A DNA stretch of 64,000 nt from PCRC01 sp017848435 (GCA_965284315.1 OZ260072.1:1054001-1118000), one strand, 5' to 3'. Positions 42,165 through 52,068 are shown, counted from the stretch's first letter. Numbers and translations are program-made. The notes: a model not told the origin generated them from the sequence alone.

Positions 42165-42486
42165 GGTGAGATACCTTAACAAAAGATGGTCTACCCAACA
42201 ATGTACGGATTGTTTCCCTTGATCGGCAAATTGGCAATGCGCAGACTAGACCGACTGTGCAGCGGTACGGCGGAAACCGGCCACGAAGAAGCATCGAATC
42301 CGTCAGCATGGCCTTCCGCAGGTTGTACCCATGGAAGTACCACACAAACAGGGTGCGCCCAAGATGCCAGGGGGGGGCCATGACAGGAATACGGAAGCTG
42401 GATACGATATAGCTTCAAGGAAACAGCCATCATGGCGGGTATGCGGCACTTTTGGCTGCGCACCATGCGCATGTGCATGGTGTCCA
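42165..42486. other. Stretch between the sensor kinase and the DUF2384 gene
   Basis: The 322 bp hold no confident gene. On the minus strand a frame at 42303-42503 starts MHTHADGHHAHAHG, a His-rich leader as seen in metal transporters, but the rest resembles nothing. It may be a relic of a metal gene. The kinase above it ends at 42487. Confidence 0.4.
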
Positions 42487-43869
42487 TCAGCGTGGGTATG
42501 CAAGATTTTTGGCCATGGTGAAAGCCACGGTCACGATATCGCCTTCCGATTGCGCGGAAACGTCCCCGCCATGCATCCTCGAAATGGCGCGGACTATCGC
42601 CAAACCAAGTCCAGTGCTCTCTCCTGGCTGGGCACGTGCCTGGTCGGCGCGGAAGAATCGGTCGAACATGTGGTCTTTGACATGGTCAGTCAAAACAGCG
42701 CCTGAATTCGATACCGACAGCTTGACCAATCCAGGCAAGGACTCGATTTCGACATGGATGTTTTTCCCTCTGGAGGTGTGCTTCACAGCGTTGGACAGCA
42801 GATTGACCAACGCGCGTCTGACCAGCGATGGATTGCACCTGCACAGCGCACTGCCAGAAAACGAAAAGCTGACCTCAGCGTCCAGAAACACCGGTTCAAA
42901 GTACTCAAGTGACTTCTTGACCTCTTCTGCAAGCTCGACCAGTTCAAGTGCGAGCGCTTTCTCCCCCTGATCGGCCTTCGCAAGGAACAGCATGTCGTTC
43001 ACTATCGACTTGAGCCGCTCCAATTCTTCAAGGTTGCTTGCCAATGTTTCCTGTAAAGCGTCGTTGGTGCGCGGGCATGACAGTGTGATTTGTGCACCGT
43101 TGATCAATGTGTTCAGTGGTGTCCGTAACTCGTGCGCCACGTTGGCATTGAAGGCTTCATGGCGTCTGTAGACCAACTCAACACGGTCCAGAGCACTATT
43201 GAACGCGCGGGTCATATCAACAAGCTCCATGTCTACATCATGAACAGGAAGCCGGGTTGCCAGCGAGTCGGGCGCAATCTGGTCAGCGGCCTTAGAAAGC
43301 CGCTTCACTGGCAAGAGTCCCCTGCGCGTAGCCATTGCGCCCATGCCCATCGCCAAAAAAACGCCCAGAGCACAGATAAAGATCAAGGTCCTGCGGTAGG
43401 AGGTCAGGAGTTTTTCTTGAGGCCGCCGGTCGATAGCGACCAGGGCTTCTCGGATGGGAATGCTGCGGTCGTTGTTGACAACCCCCTTGATACCGACAAA
43501 TGGCATATCGCCTGCGACAACCAAGCTCAGCATGGACCTGGCGTCGGTGTGTTGCACTTGTGGCATGGGTCGGCTGCCATAGAGCGTTTCTTCTTTGTCG
43601 GACAGCAGCCAAACACGCATGTGGTCGTGGCCGATCAGGATGTCATCAAGGTGGTGCGAAAGAGCTGACAACTTGGATTCGGACTTGGCCTCATCAACAA
43701 AATGCTGAACCGCCTTGAGTTTGCCCTGCAGCTCCTCGAAATCCGAGCGGCGCAGTTCATCCACCAAAGCCCGATAAATGAGTACACCGGCACCTGAAAG
43801 CACAACCAGCGCGATCAACCCAAACACCAGGGTCAACCGCGCGGCCATGGACCTCAGTACGGCGTTCAT
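42487..43869 (-). CDS. Heavy-metal sensor histidine kinase, copy 2
   Basis: This 460-aa paralogue of the 29355-30719 kinase has two membrane helices, HAMP, H-box NVAHELRTPLNTLINGAQ, N-box LVNLLSNAVKHT and G-box STGLGLAIVRAI. The H-box is identical between copies, and the periplasmic domain is less conserved (for example YGSRPMPQVQHTDARSM). It presumably senses a metal handled by the CzcCBA-type pump nearby. It overlaps the regulator stop by 4 bp. Confidence 0.9.
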   Translation of the reverse strand: MNAVLRSMAARLTLVFGLIALVVLSGAGVLIYRALVDELRRSDFEELQGKLKAVQHFVDEAKSESKLSALSHHLDDILIGHDHMRVWLLSDKEETLYGSRPMPQVQHTDARSMLSLVVAGDMPFVGIKGVVNNDRSIPIREALVAIDRRPQEKLLTSYRRTLIFICALGVFLAMGMGAMATRRGLLPVKRLSKAADQIAPDSLATRLPVHDVDMELVDMTRAFNSALDRVELVYRRHEAFNANVAHELRTPLNTLINGAQITLSCPRTNDALQETLASNLEELERLKSIVNDMLFLAKADQGEKALALELVELAEEVKKSLEYFEPVFLDAEVSFSFSGSALCRCNPSLVRRALVNLLSNAVKHTSRGKNIHVEIESLPGLVKLSVSNSGAVLTDHVKDHMFDRFFRADQARAQPGESTGLGLAIVRAISRMHGGDVSAQSEGDIVTVAFTMAKNLAYPR

Positions 43870-44546
43870 GGCCGCAACTCAAGAACGTAGCCCATGCCGC
43901 GCACGGTATGCAGCAGCTTTTGGGGAAAAGGGTCATCCAGCTTGGCCCGCAGGCGACGAACTGCCACCTCCACCACGTTTGTGTCACTGTCGAAGTTCAT
44001 GTCCCAGACCTGTTCAGCCAGCTGGGTTCTGGAAAGAACATGACCCTGTCGGCGCATCAGCAAGGCCAGCAAAGAAAACTCCTTGGCACTCAACTCCAGC
44101 CGTTCATTGGACCGCGTCGCCTTGCGTCGAACCAGGTCCAGCTCCAGGTCGCCCAGACGCAGTGAAGTGACTTCTTGCCCACTCATGCTTCCCCCGCGCC
44201 GCAACAGAGCCTGCACCCGAGCCAACAACTCAGAAAACGCGAAGGGTTTGACCAAGTAATCGTCTGCACCGTTCTCCAGCCCTCGCACACGGTCCTCAAC
44301 CTTGTCGCGGGCGGTCAGCATCAACACGGGTGTGCTCTTAACGCGGCGCAAAGCGCTCAGCACACCAAAGCCATCCACACCAGGAAGCATGACATCGAGC
44401 AGGACAAGGTCGTAGTCGCCCTCGGTCGCCAAGTGCTTGCCGTCGATTCCATCATGCGCGATATCGACCACGTAGCCGTTTTCGCCTAACCCCTGCTGCA
44501 GGTAGCGGGCCAGCTTGCGCTCATCTTCGATGACCAGTATCCGCAT
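43866..44546 (-). CDS. Heavy-metal response regulator, copy 2
   Basis: This 226-aa regulator has the same length as copy 1 and almost the same sequence through much of the receiver and winged-helix domains (MRILVIEDERKLARYLQQGLGENG; HTVRGMGYVLELRP). It carries LVLLDVMLPG with the phospho-acceptor Asp. Divergent from the small secreted-protein gene at 44717, with the shared 35-nt block between them. Cross-talk with copy 1 is likely given the near-identical operator. Confidence 0.9.
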   Translation of the reverse strand: MRILVIEDERKLARYLQQGLGENGYVVDIAHDGIDGKHLATEGDYDLVLLDVMLPGVDGFGVLSALRRVKSTPVLMLTARDKVEDRVRGLENGADDYLVKPFAFSELLARVQALLRRGGSMSGQEVTSLRLGDLELDLVRRKATRSNERLELSAKEFSLLALLMRRQGHVLSRTQLAEQVWDMNFDSDTNVVEVAVRRLRAKLDDPFPQKLLHTVRGMGYVLELRP

Positions 44547-44583
44547 GTTCTCACTCCATCATTTCGCACAACCGCGACGGGCA

Positions 44584-44618
44584 TGAAACGAACAAATTTG
44601 TAATGTTCAAGCCATGTT
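44584..44618. promoter_or_regulatory. Shared operator/promoter block, copy 2
   Basis: This is the inverted copy of the block at 28604-28638, with one mismatch in 35 bases and the palindrome ACAAATTTGT at 44592-44601. It lies between the response regulator and the small secreted-protein gene, as in copy 1. Confidence 0.7.
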
Positions 44619-44716
44619 GCCGTCGAGGCTGGGTTTCTACAGTTCACCCATGGCATCCGTTATTCGCCATCCAGGAGTCACCACTCCAGGCCCAGTAACT
44701 TATTAAAGGACATCAC

Positions 44717-44983
44717 ATGGCTCTCCTCGTTCGCTCATCGCTCCTCTCCATTGCCATAGCTGGTTTGACTTCTGTTTCTGCCTTCGCAGGCAGTGGCAAC
44801 GATGTAAATAACACTCGCTCTGTCGCAAGCTCGCAGCCGAATGCAGCCACTACCAACGTAAAAACGCGTGAGCAGGTCCGTAAAGAAATTGCCGACTTCG
44901 TCAAAAACCCAGTGACGCACGATGGGTTTTGTGTGCGCGGCGACGGTGACACGCGATACGTTGGACCAGGGGGCAAGTGCTGA
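44717..44983 (+). CDS. Small secreted protein with GDTRYVGPxGxC tail, copy 2
   Basis: This 88-aa paralogue of the 28200-28499 product has a signal peptide (SLLSIAIAGLTSVSAFAG), a helix TREQVRKEIADFVKNPVTHDG, then FCVRGDGDTRYVGPGGKC. The His-rich stretch of copy 1 is absent. It is divergent from response regulator copy 2 and followed by a strong terminator. The function is unknown; induction by the adjacent two-component system is likely. Confidence 0.7.
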   Translation: MALLVRSSLLSIAIAGLTSVSAFAGSGNDVNNTRSVASSQPNAATTNVKTREQVRKEIADFVKNPVTHDGFCVRGDGDTRYVGPGGKC

Positions 44984-45086
44984 CAGGGGGCACCTTCCTA
45001 CAAATGGAGCCCATAGCTGATTTTTAGGTCAACTAACAAAGGTCACGCGAATTCAAATTTCGCTTCGTAGCTTCTCTGAATTCACA

Positions 45087-45122
45087 CCGAAGGGGCCTGG
45101 CATATTTGCCAGGCCCCTTCGG
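45087..45122. terminator. Strong terminator hairpin between convergent genes
   Basis: A 16-bp stem (CCGAAGGGGCCTGGCA with its complement, four-base loop) has TTTT nearby on the plus side. It lies between the small secreted gene and the lipoprotein gene of the Czc cluster. Confidence 0.8.
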
Positions 45123-45127
45123 CTGTT

Positions 45128-45502
45128 TTAACGCGCGGCTTTCTTGGCCTGTGCTTCCAACGCTTTTGTACAGTCCTTGACGTTAAAAACCACCCTCTCT
45201 TTAGCTTGAATCATCGAGTCAGGTCTTATCAAGGTGATGGCCCTACGCTGGCCCCCCACGTCGTGGTACTCCACCTCCGCAAACTGGAGCTTGGACACCG
45301 TTTCAGGCGACAGCGCCTCACGGCAGTCCACCCAGGCGCTAGCGGAAAGCTTATCGGCCGGCTCTGTCCGCAAGACCGTCGCTTCTCTCCAACCCTCTGC
45401 CCATGGGTAGGGACCGGGCAATGTGGTTTGACAGCCTGCAAGTAACCAGAGCGATGAAGCCACGCCCATGATCTTGGGTGCTGAAAATCTACGGCGCAGC
45501 AT
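45128..45502 (-). CDS. Lipoprotein of unknown function at the end of the Czc-type operon
   Basis: The 124-aa protein has a lipobox (LWLLAGC), so it is an anchored lipoprotein. The rest (VDCREALSPETVSKLQFAEVEYHDV and ending KDCTKALEAQAKKAAR) is not a family I recognise. It is 7 bp downstream of the periplasmic protein gene, so co-transcribed. A minor part of the metal operon is the best guess. Confidence 0.55.
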   Translation of the reverse strand: MLRRRFSAPKIMGVASSLWLLAGCQTTLPGPYPWAEGWREATVLRTEPADKLSASAWVDCREALSPETVSKLQFAEVEYHDVGGQRRAITLIRPDSMIQAKERVVFNVKDCTKALEAQAKKAAR

Positions 45503-45509
45503 AGTAAGT

Positions 45510-45890
45510 TCACTTCACCGCAAACCGCGCCGTCACGGGTGGCTTGCCGGCCAGAGTGAGCACCGCGACCCCTTTGGTTCCTTTGGTGACCTTGTACGCT
45601 CCCTTAGCTTCCAACTTGTCTCCGGCCACCACCAGTTCAACGTCTGACTTCTCTGCACCATTGAGCAAGGTCACCTTGGCCTTTGCGCTATCCAGCTTGG
45701 CGGGTTTGCCATGATCGTCAATGTACAACTGGATCAAATCAGGCTTCGCAACGATCTCCAGGTCACCCTGTTTGGTTTCCACGACGATGCCGCCGTGCTT
45801 GGCCACATGGTCATGTTTGTGTTCGCCGGCTGCAAATGCAGAGGCGGTGACGCTCAACAGAGCGGCGAGGGTCAATGCTTGGAGTTTCAT
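45510..45890 (-). CDS. Periplasmic His-rich metal-binding protein of the Czc-type operon
   Basis: The 126-aa protein has a signal peptide (LTLAALLSVTASAFAA), then GEHKHDHVAKHGGIVVETKQGDLEIVAKPDLIQLY, with likely metal ligands among the His residues. A beta-rich remainder ends ARFAVK. It is 28 bp after the RND pump stop. Similar proteins follow czc or cus pumps and may buffer metal in the periplasm. The start at 45890 is chosen because it gives a signal peptide. Confidence 0.72.
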   Translation of the reverse strand: MKLQALTLAALLSVTASAFAAGEHKHDHVAKHGGIVVETKQGDLEIVAKPDLIQLYIDDHGKPAKLDSAKAKVTLLNGAEKSDVELVVAGDKLEAKGAYKVTKGTKGVAVLTLAGKPPVTARFAVK

Positions 45891-45918
45891 GAGATTTCCT
45901 TTCGAGGGGGGACAAAAA

Positions 45919-48900
45919 TCAGAATGCTTCGTTACCAGAATTTGTCGCCAACGCCTCAATGGGTTTGCGGCCAAAAAGCCACACCATGGCGGGCGTCAGG
46001 AACGAATCGAGCAGGGTGGAGGTGATCAGTCCACCGAAGATCACCACCGCCACCGGGTGAAGAATCTCGGTGCCTGGCATCTCCGCTTCAAACAGCAAGG
46101 GAGCTAGCGCAAACGCAGCCACCAGCGCTGTCATCAACACGGGTGTCAACCGCTCCAGCGAGCCGCGTACCAGCATGGCCGTGTTGAACTTTTCGCCTTC
46201 AAAGGCGCACAGGTTGACGTAGTGCGAGACCTTCAAAATTCCGTTGCGTATGGCAATGCCAGCCAGCGTGATGAATCCCACCAGCGCGGCGACACTGAGC
46301 GGCTGTCCCGAAATCCATAGACCAATCACCGCCCCCACCAAAGCCAGAGGAATGTTGGCCATGATGATGGCGGCCAGTACGGCTGAGCGGTAGCGCGAGT
46401 ACAGGATGAAAAAGATCAAAGCCGCAGACGCCAGCGACAGCAAACCAATCAGCCGAGATGCATCTTCCTGCGCTTGGAATTGTCCGCCCAACGTTATGAA
46501 ATAGCCAGCAGGCAAGGCAGTGTCGCCAGTGACTTTTCGGATGTCGGCCACCACGTCGCTGAGCGCGCGGCCCGAGGCGTTGGCCGACAGCACGATGCGC
46601 CGCCGACCATCGTCCCGGCTGACCTGGTTGGGTCCGTCACCCTCGTCCACGCTGGCCATTTGCGACAAGGGTATCCGCCCCGCTGGTGTGTCGATCAGCA
46701 GGTTGCGCAGACCCTCAATGCCGCGCGCCGTCTCCGGCAGGCGCAGCACCAGGTCAAAGCGTCGACTGCCCTCCACAATCTGGGTGATCTTCTCGCCGTC
46801 GATTAACATTTGCAGTTCCTGCAGCAGCTTGGGCGGTGCAATGCCGTAGCCACGGGCTTTGTCGTAGTCCACCGCCACCTTGATCTGCGGTGTCAGCACC
46901 TGCTTTTCTACCTCCAGATCCACCAGGCCGGCAACGCCTGAGAGTTTCTGGCGCAGTGCTTCGGCTTGGCCACGCAGCGTGTCCAGGTCATCGCCATAAA
47001 TCTTGATGGCAATCTGCGCACGCACGCCCGACAACAAATGGTCAATCCGGTGGCTGATGGGCTGGCCAATGCTGATAGCGGCCGGCAGGCTGGAAATGCG
47101 GCTGCGGATGTCGGCATAGATCTCGGCCACGCTGCGGTCGCTGGTTTTGAGCCGCAGATCCAGCTCGGACACATGCACGCCCTCGGCGTGTTCGTCCAGC
47201 TCGGCCCGACCTGAACGACGGCCCACATAGGCTACTTCCGGCACACCGGTCAGAGCCTTCTCGGCCACCGCACCGATACGTGAAGTCTCTGCCAGCGTGG
47301 TGCCTGGGTTCAGCCGCAGGCCCACCAGGGCTACGCCTTCGTTGAAGGGCGGCAGAAACGTGGTGGGGAACAGCGGCACCACCGCGCCCGCCAACACGAC
47401 AGCCACCCCACCCGCCACAATCCAACCTCTTGGCGCATTGAGTACCGTTTGCAAACTGCCTGCATAACGGCTCTTGACCCAGGCCTGCACCTTGGTGTCG
47501 CCATGCTCCAACCCCCTGATTTTGGGCAGCAGGTAGTAGGCCATCACCGGCGTGACGGTGACCGACACCAGCATCGATGCCAGCAGCGACACAATGTAGG
47601 CCACCGCCAGCGGCTGCATTAGCCGGCCTTCGATGCCGGGCAGGAAGAACAACGGCAGCAGCACCAGCACAATGATGATGGTGGCGTAGACGATTGCCGA
47701 GCGCACTTCCAGTGTGGACTTGGCGATCAGCTCCAATGGCCCCAGCCGGGCATTGGGATGGGCTGCACGGTCTTCCTTGAGACGCCGCAGCACGTTCTCC
47801 ACCCCCACCACCGCATCGTCCACCAGACCGCCAATGGCAATCGTCAGACCGCCCAGCGTCATCGTGTTGATGGAGAAGCCGAAGTACTGGAACACCACCA
47901 CTGTCAGCATCACCGACAGCGGAATCGCCGTCAGCGCTATCAGCGTGGTGCGCAGGTTGAGCAGAAACAGGTACAGCACCACCGCCACCACCATGCCGGC
48001 CGCGATCAGCTTGCCCTTGAGCGTGTCGACCGAGGCTTCGATGAAGCTGGCCTGGCGCATCGTGATCTGTGGTTGGCCCATGCCTGCGGGCAGGCCCTTC
48101 TTCAGTTCGTCCAGCGCGGCTTCGATCTGCTGCGTCAACTTCACCGTGTCGGCATCGGGTTGTTTCTGGATGCCCAGAATCACAGCGGGCAGGCCGTTCA
48201 GGCCCGCATCGCCGCGCTGGATGGCGGGCGCAAACTTCACCTCTGCCACCTGGCTCAGTTGGATGGCCTGCTGGTTCCTGAAGGCTACTGGAAGTTTCGC
48301 TAGGTCTTCCAGCCGAGTGGTACGTCCGATGTTGCGAATCAAATACTCGCGCGAATTCAGTTCGAGAAAACCACCACTGGTGTTGGCAGAAAATCCCTTT
48401 AACACTTCGGCGATTTCTTCCACTGTCACACCCAGCGCTGCCATGCGGGCGCTGTCGGGCTGCACCTGGTACTGACGAACCTCACCGCCTATGGGCGCCA
48501 CTTGGGCCACCCCTGGCAAACTCAGCAAGCGCGGACGAATCACAAAGTCGGCGTACTCACGCACCAGCATCGGGTTGATCTTGCTGACATCAATCGGCAG
48601 TGCCAGCAGCATGATCTCGCCCATGATCGAGCTGATCGGCCCCATGCCCACATGCGTCACGCCTGGCGGCAAGGCCTCACGCGCAGCGGCCAGCCGCTCA
48701 CCCACCAGTTGGCGGGCGCGGTAGATGTCGGTCTTCCAGTCGAAGCTTACATAGACGAACGACAAACCAACGCTTGAGACTGAGCGTGTCCCCTCCACGC
48801 CCGGAATACCTGCCATCGCCGTTTCGAGCGGGAATGTGATGAGTTGCTCCACCTCCTCGGGCGCCATGCCACCGGCTTCGGCCTGGATCGTGACGGTGGG

Positions 48901-49032
48901 TTTGTTCAGGTTAGGGAATACATCCACCGGCAGTCGGGTAAGTGTGTAGCCGCCGTACAGCAGCAATACCAGCGACGCCAGCACGACGATCAGCCGGTTG
49001 TGCAATGAGAAATAAACCAGTTTGTTGAACAC
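45919..49032 (-). CDS. czcA: CzcA/CnrA-type heavy-metal RND efflux pump
   Basis: The 1,037-aa pump has twelve predicted helices, the RND proton-relay motif GGLVDDAVVGVENVLRRL, and the end motif VVIFGGLITSTLLDSFLTPAM. It lacks the Met-rich path of the Cus pump, and its DD pair in helix 4 matches divalent-metal (Zn, Co, Ni, Cd) pumps. It works with the adaptor and outer membrane channel upstream. The exact metal is not certain from sequence. Confidence 0.88.
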   Translation of the reverse strand: MFNKLVYFSLHNRLIVVLASLVLLLYGGYTLTRLPVDVFPNLNKPTVTIQAEAGGMAPEEVEQLITFPLETAMAGIPGVEGTRSVSSVGLSFVYVSFDWKTDIYRARQLVGERLAAAREALPPGVTHVGMGPISSIMGEIMLLALPIDVSKINPMLVREYADFVIRPRLLSLPGVAQVAPIGGEVRQYQVQPDSARMAALGVTVEEIAEVLKGFSANTSGGFLELNSREYLIRNIGRTTRLEDLAKLPVAFRNQQAIQLSQVAEVKFAPAIQRGDAGLNGLPAVILGIQKQPDADTVKLTQQIEAALDELKKGLPAGMGQPQITMRQASFIEASVDTLKGKLIAAGMVVAVVLYLFLLNLRTTLIALTAIPLSVMLTVVVFQYFGFSINTMTLGGLTIAIGGLVDDAVVGVENVLRRLKEDRAAHPNARLGPLELIAKSTLEVRSAIVYATIIIVLVLLPLFFLPGIEGRLMQPLAVAYIVSLLASMLVSVTVTPVMAYYLLPKIRGLEHGDTKVQAWVKSRYAGSLQTVLNAPRGWIVAGGVAVVLAGAVVPLFPTTFLPPFNEGVALVGLRLNPGTTLAETSRIGAVAEKALTGVPEVAYVGRRSGRAELDEHAEGVHVSELDLRLKTSDRSVAEIYADIRSRISSLPAAISIGQPISHRIDHLLSGVRAQIAIKIYGDDLDTLRGQAEALRQKLSGVAGLVDLEVEKQVLTPQIKVAVDYDKARGYGIAPPKLLQELQMLIDGEKITQIVEGSRRFDLVLRLPETARGIEGLRNLLIDTPAGRIPLSQMASVDEGDGPNQVSRDDGRRRIVLSANASGRALSDVVADIRKVTGDTALPAGYFITLGGQFQAQEDASRLIGLLSLASAALIFFILYSRYRSAVLAAIIMANIPLALVGAVIGLWISGQPLSVAALVGFITLAGIAIRNGILKVSHYVNLCAFEGEKFNTAMLVRGSLERLTPVLMTALVAAFALAPLLFEAEMPGTEILHPVAVVIFGGLITSTLLDSFLTPAMVWLFGRKPIEALATNSGNEAF

Positions 49033-49035
49033 GGC

Positions 49036-50160
49036 TTACCTCACCTGGTTGATCAAGGCTGCGCCCTGCGTGACCACACGGTCACCAGCCTTCAGGCCGT
49101 CCAGCACCGATACGCGTGCCCCGTCAAGGGCAACAGACCGCACAGTGCGTGGTGCAAACACCTCCGCGCCGGTATGGACCCACACAATGTCCTGATTGCT
49201 GGGGTTTTTGGCGATGGCCGAGGCCGGTACCGCGAAGCCCTGCACCTGCTCTTTGGTTTGCACGACGACCTTCACCGGCTGGTGTACCGCCAAGGGCAAT
49301 GGCGACTTACCGGTGGTGCGGAACTGCAGAGGAATCGCCCCTTCGCGCAGGCTTCTGCCTGCCCCTGCGAATTGCAGCGGGATGCTGTTGTTGCTGCCGG
49401 GTGCGCCAACGCTGGCGCCTGCAATGTTGCCGATCAGAGACGCGTCGAACGCGCTGGCCTCGACCGTCAGTCGGGCCGGGTCAATGATCTCAAACAGCAG
49501 TTCGCGTGCTTCGATCACCTGGCCTGCCACCGCATTGCTGACAGAAATCACACCGGCCACAGGCGACACCAAGGATTCGCTGGCCGACACGCTGGCTTGT
49601 ACTGCCGCCAGCCGCTGCTGCAGGCTGAACACATCGCTCTGGGCCGCGTCCCGGTCTTTCTGCGCAATGCTGCCCTCCAGCTGGGCAAAGCGGGCAACGC
49701 GCCGCTGGGCCTGGTCAAGCTGGGCGCGCAACTCGGCGCTTTGGGCGACCTGGTTAGCCCGCTCAATCGGGCTGGCAGAGGCGCGCACGATAGCGAGCAC
49801 TTCGCCCTTGCGCACCGCTTGCCCCAGAGCTGGAAAGCCTCTGGGGGTCGCCTCTATCCGGCCTGCAATGCTTGCCTGCACGCGTCCGCCTGCGTTAGGG
49901 TCCATCACAACCCTCCCGCTCAGCTCAAGGGTCTTGGGCAGGCTGGATTGCACTATTGCTACCGTGCGAACGCCCAACTGGCGTTGCGACTGTTTGGGCA
50001 GAAAAACATCGCCGTCTGGCAGGCGCTTGGGTGCGTTGGCATTGGTGGCGGCAGGTGCTTCGTCGCCATGGTCATGCCCTTCGCCGGATTGGGCAGCAAA
50101 AGGGTAGGCTAGCGCGGTGACGGCAAGCGCCACCGACAGCATGTAAATGGTCTGTTTCAT
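49036..50160 (-). CDS. czcB: Czc-type RND periplasmic adaptor
   Basis: The 374-aa adaptor starts MKQTIYMLSVALAVTALAYP, then the His-rich GEGHDHGDEAP. The fusion-protein core reads GRVVMDPNAGGRVQASIAGRIEATPRGFPALGQAVRKGEVLA and SPVAGVISVSNAVAGQVIEARELLFEI. It joins pump and outer membrane channel. The ATG at 50160 is preferred because AGGAAA lies 7 bp upstream; an alternative ATG at 50181 overlaps the previous stop. Confidence 0.88.
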   Translation of the reverse strand: MKQTIYMLSVALAVTALAYPFAAQSGEGHDHGDEAPAATNANAPKRLPDGDVFLPKQSQRQLGVRTVAIVQSSLPKTLELSGRVVMDPNAGGRVQASIAGRIEATPRGFPALGQAVRKGEVLAIVRASASPIERANQVAQSAELRAQLDQAQRRVARFAQLEGSIAQKDRDAAQSDVFSLQQRLAAVQASVSASESLVSPVAGVISVSNAVAGQVIEARELLFEIIDPARLTVEASAFDASLIGNIAGASVGAPGSNNSIPLQFAGAGRSLREGAIPLQFRTTGKSPLPLAVHQPVKVVVQTKEQVQGFAVPASAIAKNPSNQDIVWVHTGAEVFAPRTVRSVALDGARVSVLDGLKAGDRVVTQGAALINQVR

Positions 50161-50177
50161 TGTTTGTTTCCTAGCGC

Positions 50178-50756
50178 TCAAATGCTCATGGATTTAGCTT
50201 GTCCGGGCTTGGTTTGGCGCAAACGCCAAATAACAGCGGCCAAAAGCGCCAGCAATGCAATGGCCATACCGGACCACAGGCCCCATGGTTTGCTGGGTGC
50301 CTCGTTGGCGTGATCAGCCTCCGGGTCAGGAACAACCAGTTCCGCGGTAAGTAAGTCTGTTTGGTCGCCGGCTGTGATCGTCAGGGTGATGGCATAAGTG
50401 CCAGGCTTTTTGAAGGCCTCTGATGGCATGCTGTAGCCGGCGTGATCCGCGTGATATGCCAGCGGTGATTTCAGGCTGCCGGACTCCAGTTCTACCTTGG
50501 CATCCAGCACCGGCTCATTGGTCTCATACTGGTCGATCAGAAATGAAAGCTCAGCGCCATCGAGCACGCCAACCGTTTCAAACAAGTCGGAGTGCGCTGT
50601 GAAGCGAGGTAACGCAGGCCCGGCGCTGGTTGCAGGTGCTGCGTCATGCGAATGGCCTTCACCTGCAAACAATGGGAACTGAGCGGCCAGCAGCAGACAC
50701 GCCAGAAACATCCGAGTCGTTCGAGCCCAACGGTTTTGAGAAATAGCGAGTGTCAT
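50178..50756 (-). CDS. Periplasmic protein with C-terminal membrane anchor, Czc-type operon
   Basis: The 192-aa protein has a signal peptide (MFLACLLLAAQFPLFAG), a His-containing start (GEGHSHDAAP), a beta-sandwich-like middle (AKVELESGSLKSPLAYHADHAGYSMPSEAF) and a C-terminal membrane helix (SGMAIALLALLAAVIWRL). It lies between the outer membrane channel and the adaptor, overlapping the channel stop by 4 bp. It has no standard name; binding or presenting metal to the pump is inference. Confidence 0.65.
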   Translation of the reverse strand: MTLAISQNRWARTTRMFLACLLLAAQFPLFAGEGHSHDAAPATSAGPALPRFTAHSDLFETVGVLDGAELSFLIDQYETNEPVLDAKVELESGSLKSPLAYHADHAGYSMPSEAFKKPGTYAITLTITAGDQTDLLTAELVVPDPEADHANEAPSKPWGLWSGMAIALLALLAAVIWRLRQTKPGQAKSMSI

Positions 50757-51985
50757 GGCAGTAGTCCTTGTGCTTGGTTCAGGCGCGATACCGCCCTTTG
50801 TTGTTCAACGCGTGCGCGGGCCAGCGCGAGTTCGGCTTCGAAGCGCTCGCTTTCGGCGCGCAGTCGGGCGGGCAGATCGCTTTCCCCCAGTTGGAAGGAC
50901 TTGGCTATAAGACCCTGTGCCTCGTTGCTCAGTGAAGCCCGTTCTGACGCCAGCGTCAGCGCCTTTTGCGCGGCCTCCAGGGCCAAGTTAGCACTCTGAA
51001 CCTCGGCCTCAATTTGTCGCGCTGCGGCATCTTTGTCGGCCATGGCGGTATCGAGTTCAGCGCGCGCTGCTGCCAGGCGCGATGCGTTGCGGTTGTCACC
51101 GCCGAACGGGATGCGGACTGACAGGCGAATGGCGTTTTGAGCACTCTCACCGAAAACCGACCGCTCGCGCGTCAGGCCAACGCCAAGTTCCACGGGGTCA
51201 CGCCGGTCAGCATCGGCCAGGGCGAGGCGGGCTTCAGCTGCACGCACCTTGGCTTGTGCGCTGGTGGCCAGCGGATGCTCGCCCACGGTGGGCGAGTTAT
51301 TCATCTCCGCTACGTGAGCAAACTGCGTCAGACCTGTCAACGCCCGCCACTGACCTTGCAGTTGCGCCAGCGCGGCGTCTGACTGTGCGGCCAAAACGCT
51401 GGCCTGTTTTGCCGCAGCTTGAGCAAGCAGGGCATCAACCCGCGCAGACTCTCCTGCCGTGACGCGCTTTTGCACGTCCTGGGCCAGTGACTGGCCTTCG
51501 GCTTCTTTGCGCAGCGCCAGCTCGCGCTCCAGTGTCACCACCGCAGCGGTGGCAGCCAGTTCGCGCACTTGCGCTGCAAGCGCCAGCTTGGCGCTGCGCT
51601 GCTGTATGTCAAGCGCGCTGCGTTCTGCGGTGATTTGTGCAGCCGTGGCGGTGCGCACGCCGGGGTTCCAAAGGGGCAATCCCAACTCGGCCTCGTATTC
51701 CCGCAGCCCGAGGTTGGAAGCTGGTCGGTCGTTGCGGTGCGTCAGGGTAAGGCTAGGCGGGCTGGAGAGCAGCGCTTTTGAGACGCGCAGTCGCGCATCC
51801 AGCTCAGCCTGGCGGTTCTCAAGGGACCGTGCGTTGGGACTTAGGGACCACGCAGCCTCCAAGGCCGCAGAAAGGGACGGAGGTGTACCGCCCTGTGCGT
51901 TAACCGTCGCAGAGGCAAAAACCAACAGGGCGACAACCGAGGCATGTCGCGGCCCAAATAACGGACGATTGAAATGGATGAACAC
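50753..51985 (-). CDS. czcC: CzcC-type outer membrane efflux protein
   Basis: The 410-aa TolC-family channel has a signal peptide (VVALLVFASATVNAQG), two efflux repeats and long coiled helices (for example AARQIEAEVQSANLALEAAQKALTLASERASLSNEAQGL). It is the first structural gene of the pump cluster. It overlaps the following gene by 4 bp. Confidence 0.87.
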   Translation of the reverse strand: MFIHFNRPLFGPRHASVVALLVFASATVNAQGGTPPSLSAALEAAWSLSPNARSLENRQAELDARLRVSKALLSSPPSLTLTHRNDRPASNLGLREYEAELGLPLWNPGVRTATAAQITAERSALDIQQRSAKLALAAQVRELAATAAVVTLERELALRKEAEGQSLAQDVQKRVTAGESARVDALLAQAAAKQASVLAAQSDAALAQLQGQWRALTGLTQFAHVAEMNNSPTVGEHPLATSAQAKVRAAEARLALADADRRDPVELGVGLTRERSVFGESAQNAIRLSVRIPFGGDNRNASRLAAARAELDTAMADKDAAARQIEAEVQSANLALEAAQKALTLASERASLSNEAQGLIAKSFQLGESDLPARLRAESERFEAELALARARVEQQRAVSRLNQAQGLLP

Positions 51986-52068
51986 AGAGTTCTCCGAAGT
52001 GGGTCAACAACTTCGGTGAACCTCCAAGCGCCAGCGGTTTAGCCGCTGGAGAGAAACGAGACAAGTGC

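Noticed and set aside
42303..42503. A His-rich 66-aa minus-strand frame (MHTHADGHHAHAHG...)
   Set aside because: It overlaps the kinase end, has no clear ribosome site and loses any family resemblance after the first 25 residues; at most a relic.
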